Shown here one piece after another: positions 44,573-52,493 of a stretch of 64,000 nucleotides of DNA. Under the pieces are notes generated by a model. That model worked only from the letters and a program-made list of their open reading frames with translations, made no database searches and was not told where the DNA came from. The translations under genes were made by a program, and so were the position numbers. Source of the DNA: Muribaculaceae bacterium. GTDB lineage: Bacteria > Bacteroidota > Bacteroidia > Bacteroidales > Muribaculaceae. Positions within the stretch are counted from its first letter, which is position 1; each line of letters starts with the position of its first letter. The stretch spans positions 1 to 64,000 of the forward strand of contig JAGBIJ010000020.1 of NCBI GenBank assembly GCA_017935045.1, given 5' to 3'.

Positions 44573-45097
44573 ATGAAATATTTAAGCCTATTCTTATTAA
44601 CGTTGAGTCTAATGTTCGGCTCGTGCAGCAACAATGACGAGCCTGCTTTGGCAGTCGCGCTGCCTATCTCCGGCACATTTATTCCCGGCTCAATCGAATT
44701 AGACCTGAATCAAATTGATGAAGCTCAAAAACGGAATATCTTTCATTTGGTTAATAATATGCAGGTCGTAAATGACATATCTCAATTACCAGATGATCCG
44801 ATGGGTTTCAGTCCAACATATTATGAGATTGATTTCAATGAATGTACCTTGCTTATCAAGTATATTCTTCATGATTATACGATAGACACCTATACAAACA
44901 GATATTTTCGCAATACGACAGAAAACAGCTATAATTGGACAGTAATTATCGGGACAAACTCTGATACATACGTTGACAAAGACGATTTGTACTTGACAAG
45001 ATTTGCAATAATAGTAAAGAAAATCCCGTCTGACGCGCAAGTAAAATCATGGTTTAGCCTCACAAGCCTTGGCAAGCATCCCAATAACCCGAAATAG
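44573..45097 (+). CDS. Lipoprotein of unknown function
   Basis: 174 residues with a lipoprotein signal (LMFGSCSNN, Cys18). The mature part is beta-rich with many Asp, Asn and Thr and no motif I recognise. Its DNA is AT-richer than the core genes on both sides and its codons favour A/T at the third position, which suggests transfer or weak selection. It lies 690 bp before the RiPP locus; there is no evidence that it belongs to it. A GC-rich hairpin follows at 45191-45225. Confidence 0.6.
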   Translation: MKYLSLFLLTLSLMFGSCSNNDEPALAVALPISGTFIPGSIELDLNQIDEAQKRNIFHLVNNMQVVNDISQLPDDPMGFSPTYYEIDFNECTLLIKYILHDYTIDTYTNRYFRNTTENSYNWTVIIGTNSDTYVDKDDLYLTRFAIIVKKIPSDAQVKSWFSLTSLGKHPNNPK

Positions 45098-45190
45098 AAA
45101 ACAACTCCCTATATATATCATCTTTATCTCGGCGAAAAATTGCAGTCAAAAAAGAGGCTGCCTGCAGACGTTTGGGAAACACAGTCCAAA

Positions 45191-45225
45191 GGTGGTCGGC
45201 CGAAGTCCAAACTGCCGACGCCCCC
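45191..45225. terminator. Possible terminator after the lipoprotein
   Basis: GTCGGC/GCCGAC perfect stem, extended imperfectly by flanking G and C, with a 13-nt loop and no T-run. Weak. Confidence 0.3.
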
Positions 45226-45351
45226 TTTGTGGATGTGACATAATATGCAATCGCAGACCTGACGTAACCGCTACGTCGCTACATGTAGTTCCGCTATATA
45301 AAAAGAAGCAATATAAAAGAATCGGAAAATTAAAAGAATTGGATGCAAATA

Positions 45352-45384
45352 TTTGGAGAAATTAGGAAATTGAATTAACTTTGC
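45352..45384 (+). promoter_or_regulatory. Strong promoter upstream of the RiPP locus
   Basis: TTTGG at 45352-45356, 19-bp spacing, TAACTTTGC at 45376-45384. Transcription would start near 45390, about 400 nt before the first RiPP-locus gene. A weaker second candidate is TTGAC at 45610-45614 with CATATTTGC at 45632-45640. Confidence 0.65.
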
Positions 45385-45786
45385 ATTGCATATACAGACC
45401 GAAAAATAGATGCATATATCTATAGTTCAATACAGCTGCTATATGCGGACATAATGGAAAGCGTTTACTACGCTCTTTCTTGACTTATCGAAATCTGACA
45501 GTTTCAACCGTAATTGGAGTCAGGAATGAGGCAACAGTAGATGGCTTTAGTGGATATGCTATATATAATATCGTCATGGCGTGGTACCGTGGTACGCGAG
45601 TACCATAGCTTGACAGTACATACATATATATCATATTTGCGTGAGGCTTCTGCAACTGTTGCTCGTTCAACTCCAATGGGCAATGTCAGAGCCTCGATAA
45701 GTGGGACGAGTATCAGAAATGGCTCTCACGCTTTTCTTTTTTAATCAATCGCTTATGCAGAGAGCCCATAGGTATGCTTTAAACTG
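45385..45786 (+). other. ~400-nt leader or decayed gene before the RiPP locus
   Basis: One frame reads NLTVSTVIGVRNEATVDGF and continues with SGYAIYNIVMAWYRGTRVP before a stop near 45607, without a start codon; another frame gives a 67-codon ORF at 45541-45744. Neither is recognised. GGTACCGTGGTACGCGAGTACC near 45583-45605 can form a hairpin. It could be a structured leader or a gene remnant; the sequence alone does not decide. Confidence 0.4.
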
Positions 45787-46224
45787 ATGGGCGTAAAAAG
45801 ACTTTCTTTACTAATTTTAGGGTTATGTCTGGCGTTTGCCGGCTTCAGGTCCGAAGCTGTGGACTTCCTGGATGCCGATGAGTTGTTTTACGGTATGGAA
45901 GCGAAAAACTTTGACAAACCTATCGTAATCGAATTGTGGGCAAGCTGGTGTCCGGGGTCTCGTGTCGTAGCGCCGCGCTTCGGCGATGTGGCCCGCGAGT
46001 TCGGCAATAGGGCTTATTTTTTCAAAATTGATATTGACGATTATCCGGAGGTAGTCAGCTATTTTAATGTGAACATGCTTCCTTGCGTGCTGGCCATCTA
46101 TATCAGTCCCAATGACACCGGAAATCCTCAGGTTTACTGGACCGGGGCACGAGGAGAACCGTATCTAAAGACCGGCGACATACGCCAAATTGTGAACGAT
46201 GCTCTTGCGGCGCACAATTATTGA
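45787..46224 (+). CDS. Exported thioredoxin-fold protein lacking the resolving cysteine
   Basis: 145 residues with a signal peptide (LSLLILGLCLAFAGFRSEA). The thioredoxin fold is clear: KPIVIELWASWCPGSRVVAPRF with Cys55 in the WCxxC position but Ser58 in place of the second Cys, then FFKIDIDDYPEVVSYFNVNMLPCVLAIY with the cis-Pro99, followed by another Cys100. It can thus form mixed disulfides but not run the normal dithiol cycle unless Cys100 helps. It stands first in the RiPP locus, 69 bp before the first precursor. It may act on the cysteines of the exported peptide in the periplasm; that role is inference. Confidence 0.75.
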   Translation: MGVKRLSLLILGLCLAFAGFRSEAVDFLDADELFYGMEAKNFDKPIVIELWASWCPGSRVVAPRFGDVAREFGNRAYFFKIDIDDYPEVVSYFNVNMLPCVLAIYISPNDTGNPQVYWTGARGEPYLKTGDIRQIVNDALAAHNY

Positions 46225-46293
46225 AAATACCTTTCATTGTGCGAAAGTGAGTAATTGCTTCATATATTATAATAATCTAATCAACAAACAATT

Positions 46294-46485
46294 ATGGAAA
46301 TTAAGAATTTACGCGAGCTGGATTTCAGCTCTCAGCGCGCCATCATCGGCGGCGCTGCCGTAGGCGGATGTTCCTGCACTTGTTCCTGCTCATGCACTGG
46401 CAAGCAGAAAAGCAACAGCATTGACAACCAGGCTGACGGAGTGAAGGAAAATGTGTCTGACCAGATGAAGGGCAAAAAATTTTGA
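46294..46485 (+). CDS. RiPP precursor peptide 1 (Gly-Gly leader, five-Cys CxC core)
   Basis: 63 residues. Leader MEIKNLRELDFSSQRAIIGG ends in the double glycine Gly19-Gly20, which fits C39 peptidase cleavage, with hydrophobic residues at -4 and -12. The core has Cys26, 28, 30, 32 and 34 spaced by single Ser/Thr residues, then a Lys-rich hydrophilic follower of about 28 residues without Cys. The near-identical leader in the next gene, and the radical SAM and PCAT genes after it, make this a precursor peptide rather than a chance ORF. No close family is recognised; the leader is only loosely like the GG-Bacteroidales type precursors. Confidence 0.85.
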   Translation: MEIKNLRELDFSSQRAIIGGAAVGGCSCTCSCSCTGKQKSNSIDNQADGVKENVSDQMKGKKF

Positions 46486-46488
46486 TCT

Positions 46489-46689
46489 ATGAAGATTAAG
46501 AATCTCAGGGAGCTTGATTTTTCAGCTCAGGCGGCCGTAATAGGTGGCGCCTCCTTCGGCGACTGCACATGTAAAGGTTCCTGCGTATGCAAGTGTGACT
46601 CATCTTCTCCTTCGGGCACGACCAAGGATGACAACAACGAGTGGCAGGGCAATCAGGTAATGGCCCGTACGCAGAAGAACAATCTTTAA
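46489..46689 (+). CDS. RiPP precursor peptide 2 (Gly-Gly leader, five-Cys core)
   Basis: 66 residues, three nucleotides after precursor 1. The leader MKIKNLRELDFSAQAAVIGG differs from that of precursor 1 at five of 20 positions and ends in the same Gly19-Gly20. The core has Cys26, 28, 32, 34 and 36 (GDCTCKGSCVCKCDS), so both peptides have five cysteines but different spacing. The C-terminal part is Asp/Asn/Gln-rich and unlike that of precursor 1. The pattern of conserved leader and divergent core is typical of duplicated RiPP substrates. Confidence 0.85.
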   Translation: MKIKNLRELDFSAQAAVIGGASFGDCTCKGSCVCKCDSSSPSGTTKDDNNEWQGNQVMARTQKNNL

Positions 46690-46746
46690 TCAATCAGGTG
46701 CAGCGGGGCGTGTAGAGGCATGTCCCGTTGCCTAATCATTACGGTT

Positions 46747-48306
46747 ATGAATATTGACAACAGGTTCTGGGATACGCATTTTCCTATGGTTCGTATCTTT
46801 GATTTCGATGCGGAGCAGGCTATCATATATGAATCGAAAGCAAATTTCATTTTTCTGATTTCTAAGACTGACCTTGCTCTGCTTGAGTCATATCTTAAGA
46901 ATCCGGAGAATGGCGGTGTGCCTGCCGGGATGAAGAAAATCTTCGGCGATATGAGGGCATGCGGACTTTTCAGAGAGGGGGCGTGGGAAAAGATGTTCGA
47001 TACCTCAGAGAAGAATCTCGACGAACTCATAAAGTATAATGCCGAGAGTATCTTCATGCGTAAGTTTGTGCTTGAAATCACTCAGGACTGCAATTTCCGC
47101 TGCTCTTATTGCTCAAACACACTGGAGAAGACGTTCCGCCATCATCAGAAGAGGCACATGCCTCTGTCCGTGGCCAAGGCATCGGCAGATATGTACTTCC
47201 GGCTCTATACTGACTTTTTAGGGAAAGTGCCGGAACAATATCGTAAGGCATTTGTATCTCATTTCCCGCCGACTCTCGGCTTTTACGGCGGCGAGCCTAC
47301 GCTCAACTGGAAGGTGCTTACTCAGGCTGCGGACTATTATAAATCGTTGCCGTGGGAGGAGCATGGCGTGGATCGAAGCAAGCTGTCACTGACCGTAAAC
47401 TCCAATCTCTCGCATATCTCAGAGGAGATGCTTCGCTTTCTTGTTGACAACGATGCCCAGCTATTCGCCAGCCTTGACGGGCCGGCCTCGGAACACGACA
47501 AATGCCGTGTGGATGTAGCGGGACAGCCGACATTTGAGCGTGCATACCGCAACCTTCTGAAAATAAAGGACTTCGACAAAGAGTATTTTGAGCATAAGGT
47601 GCTTATACTTGCTGTAGAGGCCGATGAGTATGACCGAAAACTGACGCATGAGTTTCTTGACTCGCTGGGCTGTCAGGTAAATTATCTGTCGATGACGCGT
47701 TATGATTGCTTCGTAAACATGCCCGAAGAACGGATAAAATATATTGAGACCCACCGGGAGGAGCTGATTGATGCTGAATACAGCAATTATATTAAGAACC
47801 CCCAAAAGAGCATTGCGGACTATACGTTTGCGACATCGCTGAGAACCGACAGACCATCGTATGAAAATACAGCCAATCTGCTTCCTACCTGCCCTGTAGG
47901 GAAGGATAACATAATGGTTGATGTCGAGGGTAATCTGCATATTTGCCATAAGACCGACGGGTCGTTTGTGCTGGGCAATGTGGAGAGCGGTCTGGATGAC
48001 GAGGCGCTACGCTCTTTCTACCTGAAATTGGCTCAGCTGAGCAATAGTTCAGATTGCCGCATATGCTGGGCGTTCAGGAAATGCGGTCTTTGTTCTGCAA
48101 CAAAACTGAAGGGGGGCAGCTTTGTGAATCCCACGGAACCGGAATGTGAATACATAAGAAAATCGGCGGAAATAAGTTTTGAATCTCTTATCAGAATCTA
48201 CCGCTCCAACCCCGATTTTCTGAAGCAACTGAAAGCGTACGTCGACGACCCGGGGTCCTATAAGGGCATCGTGGACATCAACAAGATGGAATGGGAAAAG
48301 CTCTGA
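46747..48306 (+). CDS. Radical SAM/SPASM peptide maturase
   Basis: 519 residues from ATG 46747 (MNIDNRFWDTHFP); an in-frame ATG at 46720 adds nine residues. The first 100 residues look like a recognition domain (strands FPMVRIFDFD, AIIYESKANFIFLIS then helices). The radical SAM cluster CNFRCSYC (CxxxCxxC) is at Cys115, 119 and 122, followed by GFYGGEPTLNW. The C-terminal SPASM domain has CPVGKDNIMVDVEGNLHIC, then CRICWAFRKCGLC and a last CEYI, seven Cys for two more clusters. Enzymes of this type install thioether or other crosslinks in Cys-rich peptides. Overlaps the exporter gene by 16 bp. Confidence 0.9.
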   Translation: MNIDNRFWDTHFPMVRIFDFDAEQAIIYESKANFIFLISKTDLALLESYLKNPENGGVPAGMKKIFGDMRACGLFREGAWEKMFDTSEKNLDELIKYNAESIFMRKFVLEITQDCNFRCSYCSNTLEKTFRHHQKRHMPLSVAKASADMYFRLYTDFLGKVPEQYRKAFVSHFPPTLGFYGGEPTLNWKVLTQAADYYKSLPWEEHGVDRSKLSLTVNSNLSHISEEMLRFLVDNDAQLFASLDGPASEHDKCRVDVAGQPTFERAYRNLLKIKDFDKEYFEHKVLILAVEADEYDRKLTHEFLDSLGCQVNYLSMTRYDCFVNMPEERIKYIETHREELIDAEYSNYIKNPQKSIADYTFATSLRTDRPSYENTANLLPTCPVGKDNIMVDVEGNLHICHKTDGSFVLGNVESGLDDEALRSFYLKLAQLSNSSDCRICWAFRKCGLCSATKLKGGSFVNPTEPECEYIRKSAEISFESLIRIYRSNPDFLKQLKAYVDDPGSYKGIVDINKMEWEKL

Positions 48307-50462
48307 AAGTCTGCTATCAACAGGGAGCCACGGACTGCGCCGCGGCGTGTCTGGTCATGGTAGCCAGACATCACGGACTTTCATGCGAAATCAATGACCT
48401 CTATCCCTTGTTTCCTCCCGCCGGCGACAAGGGTGTCTCCATGTACGCCATCAATAAGGCAGCCACGCAACTGGGATTCCGGCCGCGAGGGCTACGGCTG
48501 GACTACGATGCCCTTCTGTCCGAAGTGGCTCTGCCATGTATCTGCCATTGGGACGGCAATCATTTCGTCGTGATTGCCAAGATAACGCCCAGGCGCGTCA
48601 CGCTGCTTGACCCGGCCATGGGGCGGGTGGTCTACTCACACAAAGAGTTCTGCCGCCGCTGGGGCGCCGCGGCAGACAACTGCGGCACGGCGCTTGAGCT
48701 TAAAGCAGGCGCCCTGCGACAGCCGGAGCCTGCGGTCCGGAGTGTGCGCCACTCGACAGGAATTCTCCCGCTCTTAAAAGAATACCGCCGCCCTCTGGCA
48801 GTCATCTGTCTGATGCTTCTGCTCACGGGCGCCCTGAACCTGCTGGCTCCATTTCTGACGCAATGGATGTTTGACAGCGGTCTGACAGGCCGAGACCTCA
48901 ATATCGTCGTTCTCGCTCTGCTTGCCCAGCTATTCATCATAATAGGGCGCAACACCTTCGTTTTCATACAAAGCCGGGGGGCGCTCTACGCAGGCAACCG
49001 CATCGGCATGAATCTGAAGCGCCGTCTGCTCGACAAATTCGTCAGGCTGCCGCGCCCATTTTTCGACTACAAGGGGCACGGCGAGGTGCTTCAGCTGTCG
49101 GTCGAGGCATCGAACGCAGAAATGTTCCTTACCTCACATATACCAGGCACATTGACTTCCCTTGTCACTGTAGCCATCTCCTCTATCCTACTTATGTGGT
49201 ACGACGGCACGATATTCTGCATCTATCTTTTCTCACTCGTATGCTACTATCTGTGGATCAAGATGCATCTGGCCCGCAAGCGTAAGGCAGACAATCTATA
49301 CTTCGCGGCCTCGGCGCGCGAACGGGAGAAAATGATACAATTCGTACAGGGTATCAACGACATTAAGCTGTCAGGAAAAGACAAGAGTTTCGTCGACAGG
49401 TGGCAGACGTATTACCACACCCTGTTTGACGCCAACCGCAAAGCCTTCACAGTCAGACAGAGCCAGAGCATAGGCATATCCATCATATCCAAGCTTACGG
49501 ATGTCGCCGTGATATTTGTCACGATAATAGCCGTGATGGAAGGCCGGCTGACAGTAGGCGCCATGATGGCCATACAATACGTGACCGGAAGTCTGGAATA
49601 TCCCTCGCAGGAAATCATCAGTTTCTTCCGCTATCTTCAGGATTTCCGTGTGTCAGCCGCCAGACTCAACGGCATATATACCCACAGCGAGGAGAAGGCC
49701 GGCACGGGCCTTGACCTCTCCCGCATCCCTGACGGCGGAATCGTGTTCCGCCATGTTGACTTCAAATATGACACTACCGCCGACACTCTGACACTCAAGG
49801 ACATCAACCTGCATATTCCCTACGGCAAGACTACTGCCATAGTCGGAACCAGCGGTTCGGGCAAGAGTACTCTTATCCGCATGCTGCTCGGATTCTATAC
49901 CCCCCTGAATGGCAACGTAAGCGTAGGGGACAAAGATATGACGGCTCTGAATCTTACTTCCTGGCGCGCCAACTGCGGCTTCTCCGGACCGGAAAGCTAC
50001 GTCTTCAACGAGACGCTGCTCTTCAATATCGTACTTTCCGATACAGAATACGACTCACAACGTCTGCGGGAAGCATGCCGCCTTGCCGAATTTGACGAAG
50101 TAGTGGAATCGCAACCGCTGGGACTGGCCTCAATGGCGGGACATGACGGAGACCGGCTGAGCAACGGGCAACGCCAGCGCCTGCTCCTGGCGCGTGCCCT
50201 ATACAGCCGCCCGCGTCTGCTTATACTCGACGAAGCGACCAATTCGCTGGACGCCATAACCGAGCGAAAGATATACCGCAATCTGCAAACGGCATCCGGA
50301 GACACTACCGTGGTCATAGCGGCCCACCGTCTGTCTACAATCAGAGACGCCGACCATATAGTGGTCTTCTCCGATGGCGGCATAGCCGAAGAAGGAGACC
50401 ACGAGAGCCTGCTACGCCGGGGCGGCCTTTATCTCAAACTCATCAACAATCAGCTTGTATAG
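48291..50462 (+). CDS. Peptidase-containing ABC transporter (C39, PCAT)
   Basis: 723 residues. N-terminal C39 peptidase: Gln10, Cys16 in YQQGATDCAAACL, His91 in WDGNHFVVI and Asp107 in VTLLDPAMG, all catalytic residues present. A six-helix ABC membrane domain follows (residues about 155-460), then the ATPase domain with Walker A GTSGSGKSTL, signature LSNGQRQRLLLARAL and Walker B RLLILDEATNSLD. PCATs cut double-glycine leaders in the cytoplasm and export the core, which matches the GG leaders of the two precursors. Overlap with the maturase gene indicates coupled translation. Confidence 0.92.
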   Translation: MGKALKVCYQQGATDCAAACLVMVARHHGLSCEINDLYPLFPPAGDKGVSMYAINKAATQLGFRPRGLRLDYDALLSEVALPCICHWDGNHFVVIAKITPRRVTLLDPAMGRVVYSHKEFCRRWGAAADNCGTALELKAGALRQPEPAVRSVRHSTGILPLLKEYRRPLAVICLMLLLTGALNLLAPFLTQWMFDSGLTGRDLNIVVLALLAQLFIIIGRNTFVFIQSRGALYAGNRIGMNLKRRLLDKFVRLPRPFFDYKGHGEVLQLSVEASNAEMFLTSHIPGTLTSLVTVAISSILLMWYDGTIFCIYLFSLVCYYLWIKMHLARKRKADNLYFAASAREREKMIQFVQGINDIKLSGKDKSFVDRWQTYYHTLFDANRKAFTVRQSQSIGISIISKLTDVAVIFVTIIAVMEGRLTVGAMMAIQYVTGSLEYPSQEIISFFRYLQDFRVSAARLNGIYTHSEEKAGTGLDLSRIPDGGIVFRHVDFKYDTTADTLTLKDINLHIPYGKTTAIVGTSGSGKSTLIRMLLGFYTPLNGNVSVGDKDMTALNLTSWRANCGFSGPESYVFNETLLFNIVLSDTEYDSQRLREACRLAEFDEVVESQPLGLASMAGHDGDRLSNGQRQRLLLARALYSRPRLLILDEATNSLDAITERKIYRNLQTASGDTTVVIAAHRLSTIRDADHIVVFSDGGIAEEGDHESLLRRGGLYLKLINNQLV

Positions 50463-50529
50463 CAAGAGATGATGCCGTTAACAATTAAGGGCTGTCTAAA
50501 AACAACGGCCTCTTACTCTCCCAAATCAC

Positions 50530-50566
50530 TAAAAAAACGGAGTCGCTCATATCTGAGCGGCTCCGT
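50530..50566 (-). terminator. Intrinsic terminator of rpsP
   Basis: 13-bp stem (ACGGAGCCGCTCA/TGAGCGACTCCGT on the minus strand, one G-T pair) followed by TTTTTTT on the minus strand. Confidence 0.9.
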
Positions 50567-50608
50567 ATACTCAAACCATTTACTGATTATAAAACAGGCG
50601 CGGCCGAA

Positions 50609-51157
50609 TTATTCGGCTGCGGGAGTTTCCTCGGCAGCGGCTTCGGCGGCTTCAGCTTCGATAGCTGCTTTGGCGGCAGCCTCCTCAGCAGCGAGTTTCT
50701 CTGCCTTCTTCTTGGCTACAGCCTCGGCTTTAACCTTATTCTTCTCTACCTCGGCCTGAAGGCGAGCCTTTGCGTCTTCTTCTTTCTTTGCGTTGTTCTT
50801 AGCCTTGCCGGCTTCCACGGCTTTGTCATGCTGGGCTTTCCAGGCGTCGAAACGGCGCTGAGCCTCTTCTTCGCTGAACGCACCCTTTTTGACACCGCCA
50901 CGCAGATGCTTCATCAGCATCACGCCTTCGCGGGAAAGAATGGAACGAACTGTGTCGGTAGGAACAGCGCCTACCTCTACCCAATACAGAGCACGATCGA
51001 AATTCAGAGATACTGTAGCAGGATTAGTGTTCGGATTATAAGAACCTATCCTTTCAATAAATCTACCATCACGTGGTGCCCTGCTATCGGCGATTACGAT
51101 TGGATAAAACGCGTAGCCTTTGCGGCCGTGGCGCTGCAATCTGATCTTGGTTGCCAT
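50609..51157 (-). CDS. rpsP: 30S ribosomal protein S16 with C-terminal extension
   Basis: 182 residues. The S16 body is residues 1-80 ([39 protein letters not shown] and [34 protein letters not shown]). From residue 105 a highly charged Lys/Glu/Ala coiled-coil-like tail of about 80 residues follows, ending [20 protein letters not shown]. Typical S16 is 80-90 residues; such tails are common in Bacteroidota. Single gene here, without the rimM-trmD neighbours of other phyla. Confidence 0.95.
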   Translation of the reverse strand: MATKIRLQRHGRKGYAFYPIVIADSRAPRDGRFIERIGSYNPNTNPATVSLNFDRALYWVEVGAVPTDTVRSILSREGVMLMKHLRGGVKKGAFSEEEAQRRFDAWKAQHDKAVEAGKAKNNAKKEEDAKARLQAEVEKNKVKAEAVAKKKAEKLAAEEAAAKAAIEAEAAEAAAEETPAAE

Positions 51158-51227
51158 AACTTGTTGTGTTACTTAAATTTATTAGTACTTTGCATTGGTA
51201 CGTACGAACCGAAGTCCGAACGCGACT

Positions 51228-51259
51228 GCAAAATTACAAAAAACTTCCGGCTCCGCCAA
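51228..51259 (-). promoter_or_regulatory. Promoter of rpsP
   Basis: On the minus strand TTG (51259-51257), 20 bp, TAATTTTGC (51236-51228). Leader about 65 nt. Confidence 0.65.
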
Positions 51260-51334
51260 CTTTTCCGATACAAACTTTGCGACGCGCACGTGCAAAAACA
51301 TAATATCAACAGCAATCCCTGCAGTACTCCACTG

Positions 51335-52069
51335 TCAGAAGCCGAAACCTGACATGCGGGTCCACAGCGGGGAGGGAAGCCGGCGCCACAAGTATTTCAC
51401 AATACGCCATCGCCAGTCTATTACTGCTACAGGTACGCCATCAGCTATGGCCCGCAATATAAGAGGCACTACTTGGGCAACGGTCATCTCAAGTGGGTAA
51501 GACTTGTCTTCATTCAGCAGCGGTGTGCGTATCCAACCCGGCTGTATGTCGGTAATCGTCACAGGCACGCCGGAACTCCGGGCAAGCTGTCTGAGAGCCT
51601 CAAGATATGTAGAAGCGCAGGCTTTGGCAGCCGAGTAGGCCGACATCGAACCTATGCCGCGTGTTCCGGCCACCGAGGTCACAGCCGCGATACGGCCTGA
51701 CCGGCCTGAAGCCCGGAAATAATTGTATGCGCAACTTATCATACGCGCGAAAGCCGCAGCATCGGTGTCTATCATTCTTACCTCCAGCTCGGGATCAAGA
51801 CTATGATTCTGAGAGCCGATACCGGCCACGTGGATATATATGTCCATGCCCCCCATCTTTTTTATCAGGCGCATAAGAGCTGCCTTTGCTTCCGGCATTG
51901 TGATATCCATGGTCTCGGCTTCCACCATGCCGGGATACTTGTCGCCCAGCCGCAGCAATGGCTCAAGGTGCCGGGCCGCGACACCTACCTTTACCCCACG
52001 CGATGCAAAGGCCTCGGCCAATGCCAGCCCTATGCCTGAGGAAGCTCCTGCAATTATTATCTTGTTCAT
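51335..52069 (-). CDS. Short-chain dehydrogenase/reductase family oxidoreductase
   Basis: 244 residues, classical SDR. IIAGASSGIGLALAEAF at the N-terminus is the NAD(P)-binding GxxxGxG, HVAGIG stands for NNAG, and MSAYSAAKACASTYLEALR supplies the YxxxK catalytic pair with Ser upstream (VTSVAG). The Arg after the Rossmann strand (AARHLEP) hints at NADP. Substrate unknown. Faces the rpsP gene promoter region with about 100 bp between. Confidence 0.88.
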   Translation of the reverse strand: MNKIIIAGASSGIGLALAEAFASRGVKVGVAARHLEPLLRLGDKYPGMVEAETMDITMPEAKAALMRLIKKMGGMDIYIHVAGIGSQNHSLDPELEVRMIDTDAAAFARMISCAYNYFRASGRSGRIAAVTSVAGTRGIGSMSAYSAAKACASTYLEALRQLARSSGVPVTITDIQPGWIRTPLLNEDKSYPLEMTVAQVVPLILRAIADGVPVAVIDWRWRIVKYLWRRLPSPLWTRMSGFGF

Positions 52070-52253
52070 AATGATTGTATTTATACTATGATTAATGACA
52101 TGATAATGGATTTTGTTCGCTGACGGATTTTGCCGTTCAAAGTATTTTTGCTAATTTTACACCGGAAATGATTGACTGCATACTGAACCGAATCCAAGCG
52201 GAGGTTGTTAGTAAAGTAAAACTAATGTAAAATCTGCTTAAAACCATAGAATT

Positions 52254-52475
52254 ATGAGTACACAGGTAGAAAAGACCGACAACGGCCGCAGACAAGTCTC
52301 CGGAGCCAGAATAGCGTTCGGCATTTTTATGATTATCATCTATGTCGGAGTGGGAGTGCTCTGTATTCTTGATATATTCAATTTTGACAATCCGCCTATC
52401 TCGATGGCGCTCGGTATCCTGCTGATAGTCTACGGACTGTGGAGAGCCGTACGTCTCTTCAAAGGCTGGAACTGA
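52254..52475 (+). CDS. Small membrane protein of unknown function
   Basis: 73 residues with two hydrophobic helices (IAFGIFMIIIYVGVGVLCILDIF and ISMALGILLIVYGLWRAV) after a hydrophilic 20-residue start. Not recognised by name. It is 18 bp before the PstS-like gene, so the two likely form an operon with the TPR gene. Similar small proteins beside TonB/PstS-like genes are known to me in Bacteroidales, from memory and not verified. Confidence 0.65.
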   Translation: MSTQVEKTDNGRRQVSGARIAFGIFMIIIYVGVGVLCILDIFNFDNPPISMALGILLIVYGLWRAVRLFKGWN

Positions 52476-52493
52476 CCACGACAAAAAGAAATT

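Noticed and set aside
45069..45365. 98-codon ORF overlapping the lipoprotein end
   Set aside because: Starts inside the lipoprotein gene, crosses a hairpin, and is of low-complexity basic composition.
45583..45605. GGTACC-like hairpin as insertion-sequence end
   Set aside because: No transposase, second end or target duplication seen nearby.
45541..45744. 67-codon ORF before the RiPP locus
   Set aside because: No signal peptide, motif or start context. Its first part overlaps a better but startless frame. Kept only as leader or remnant.
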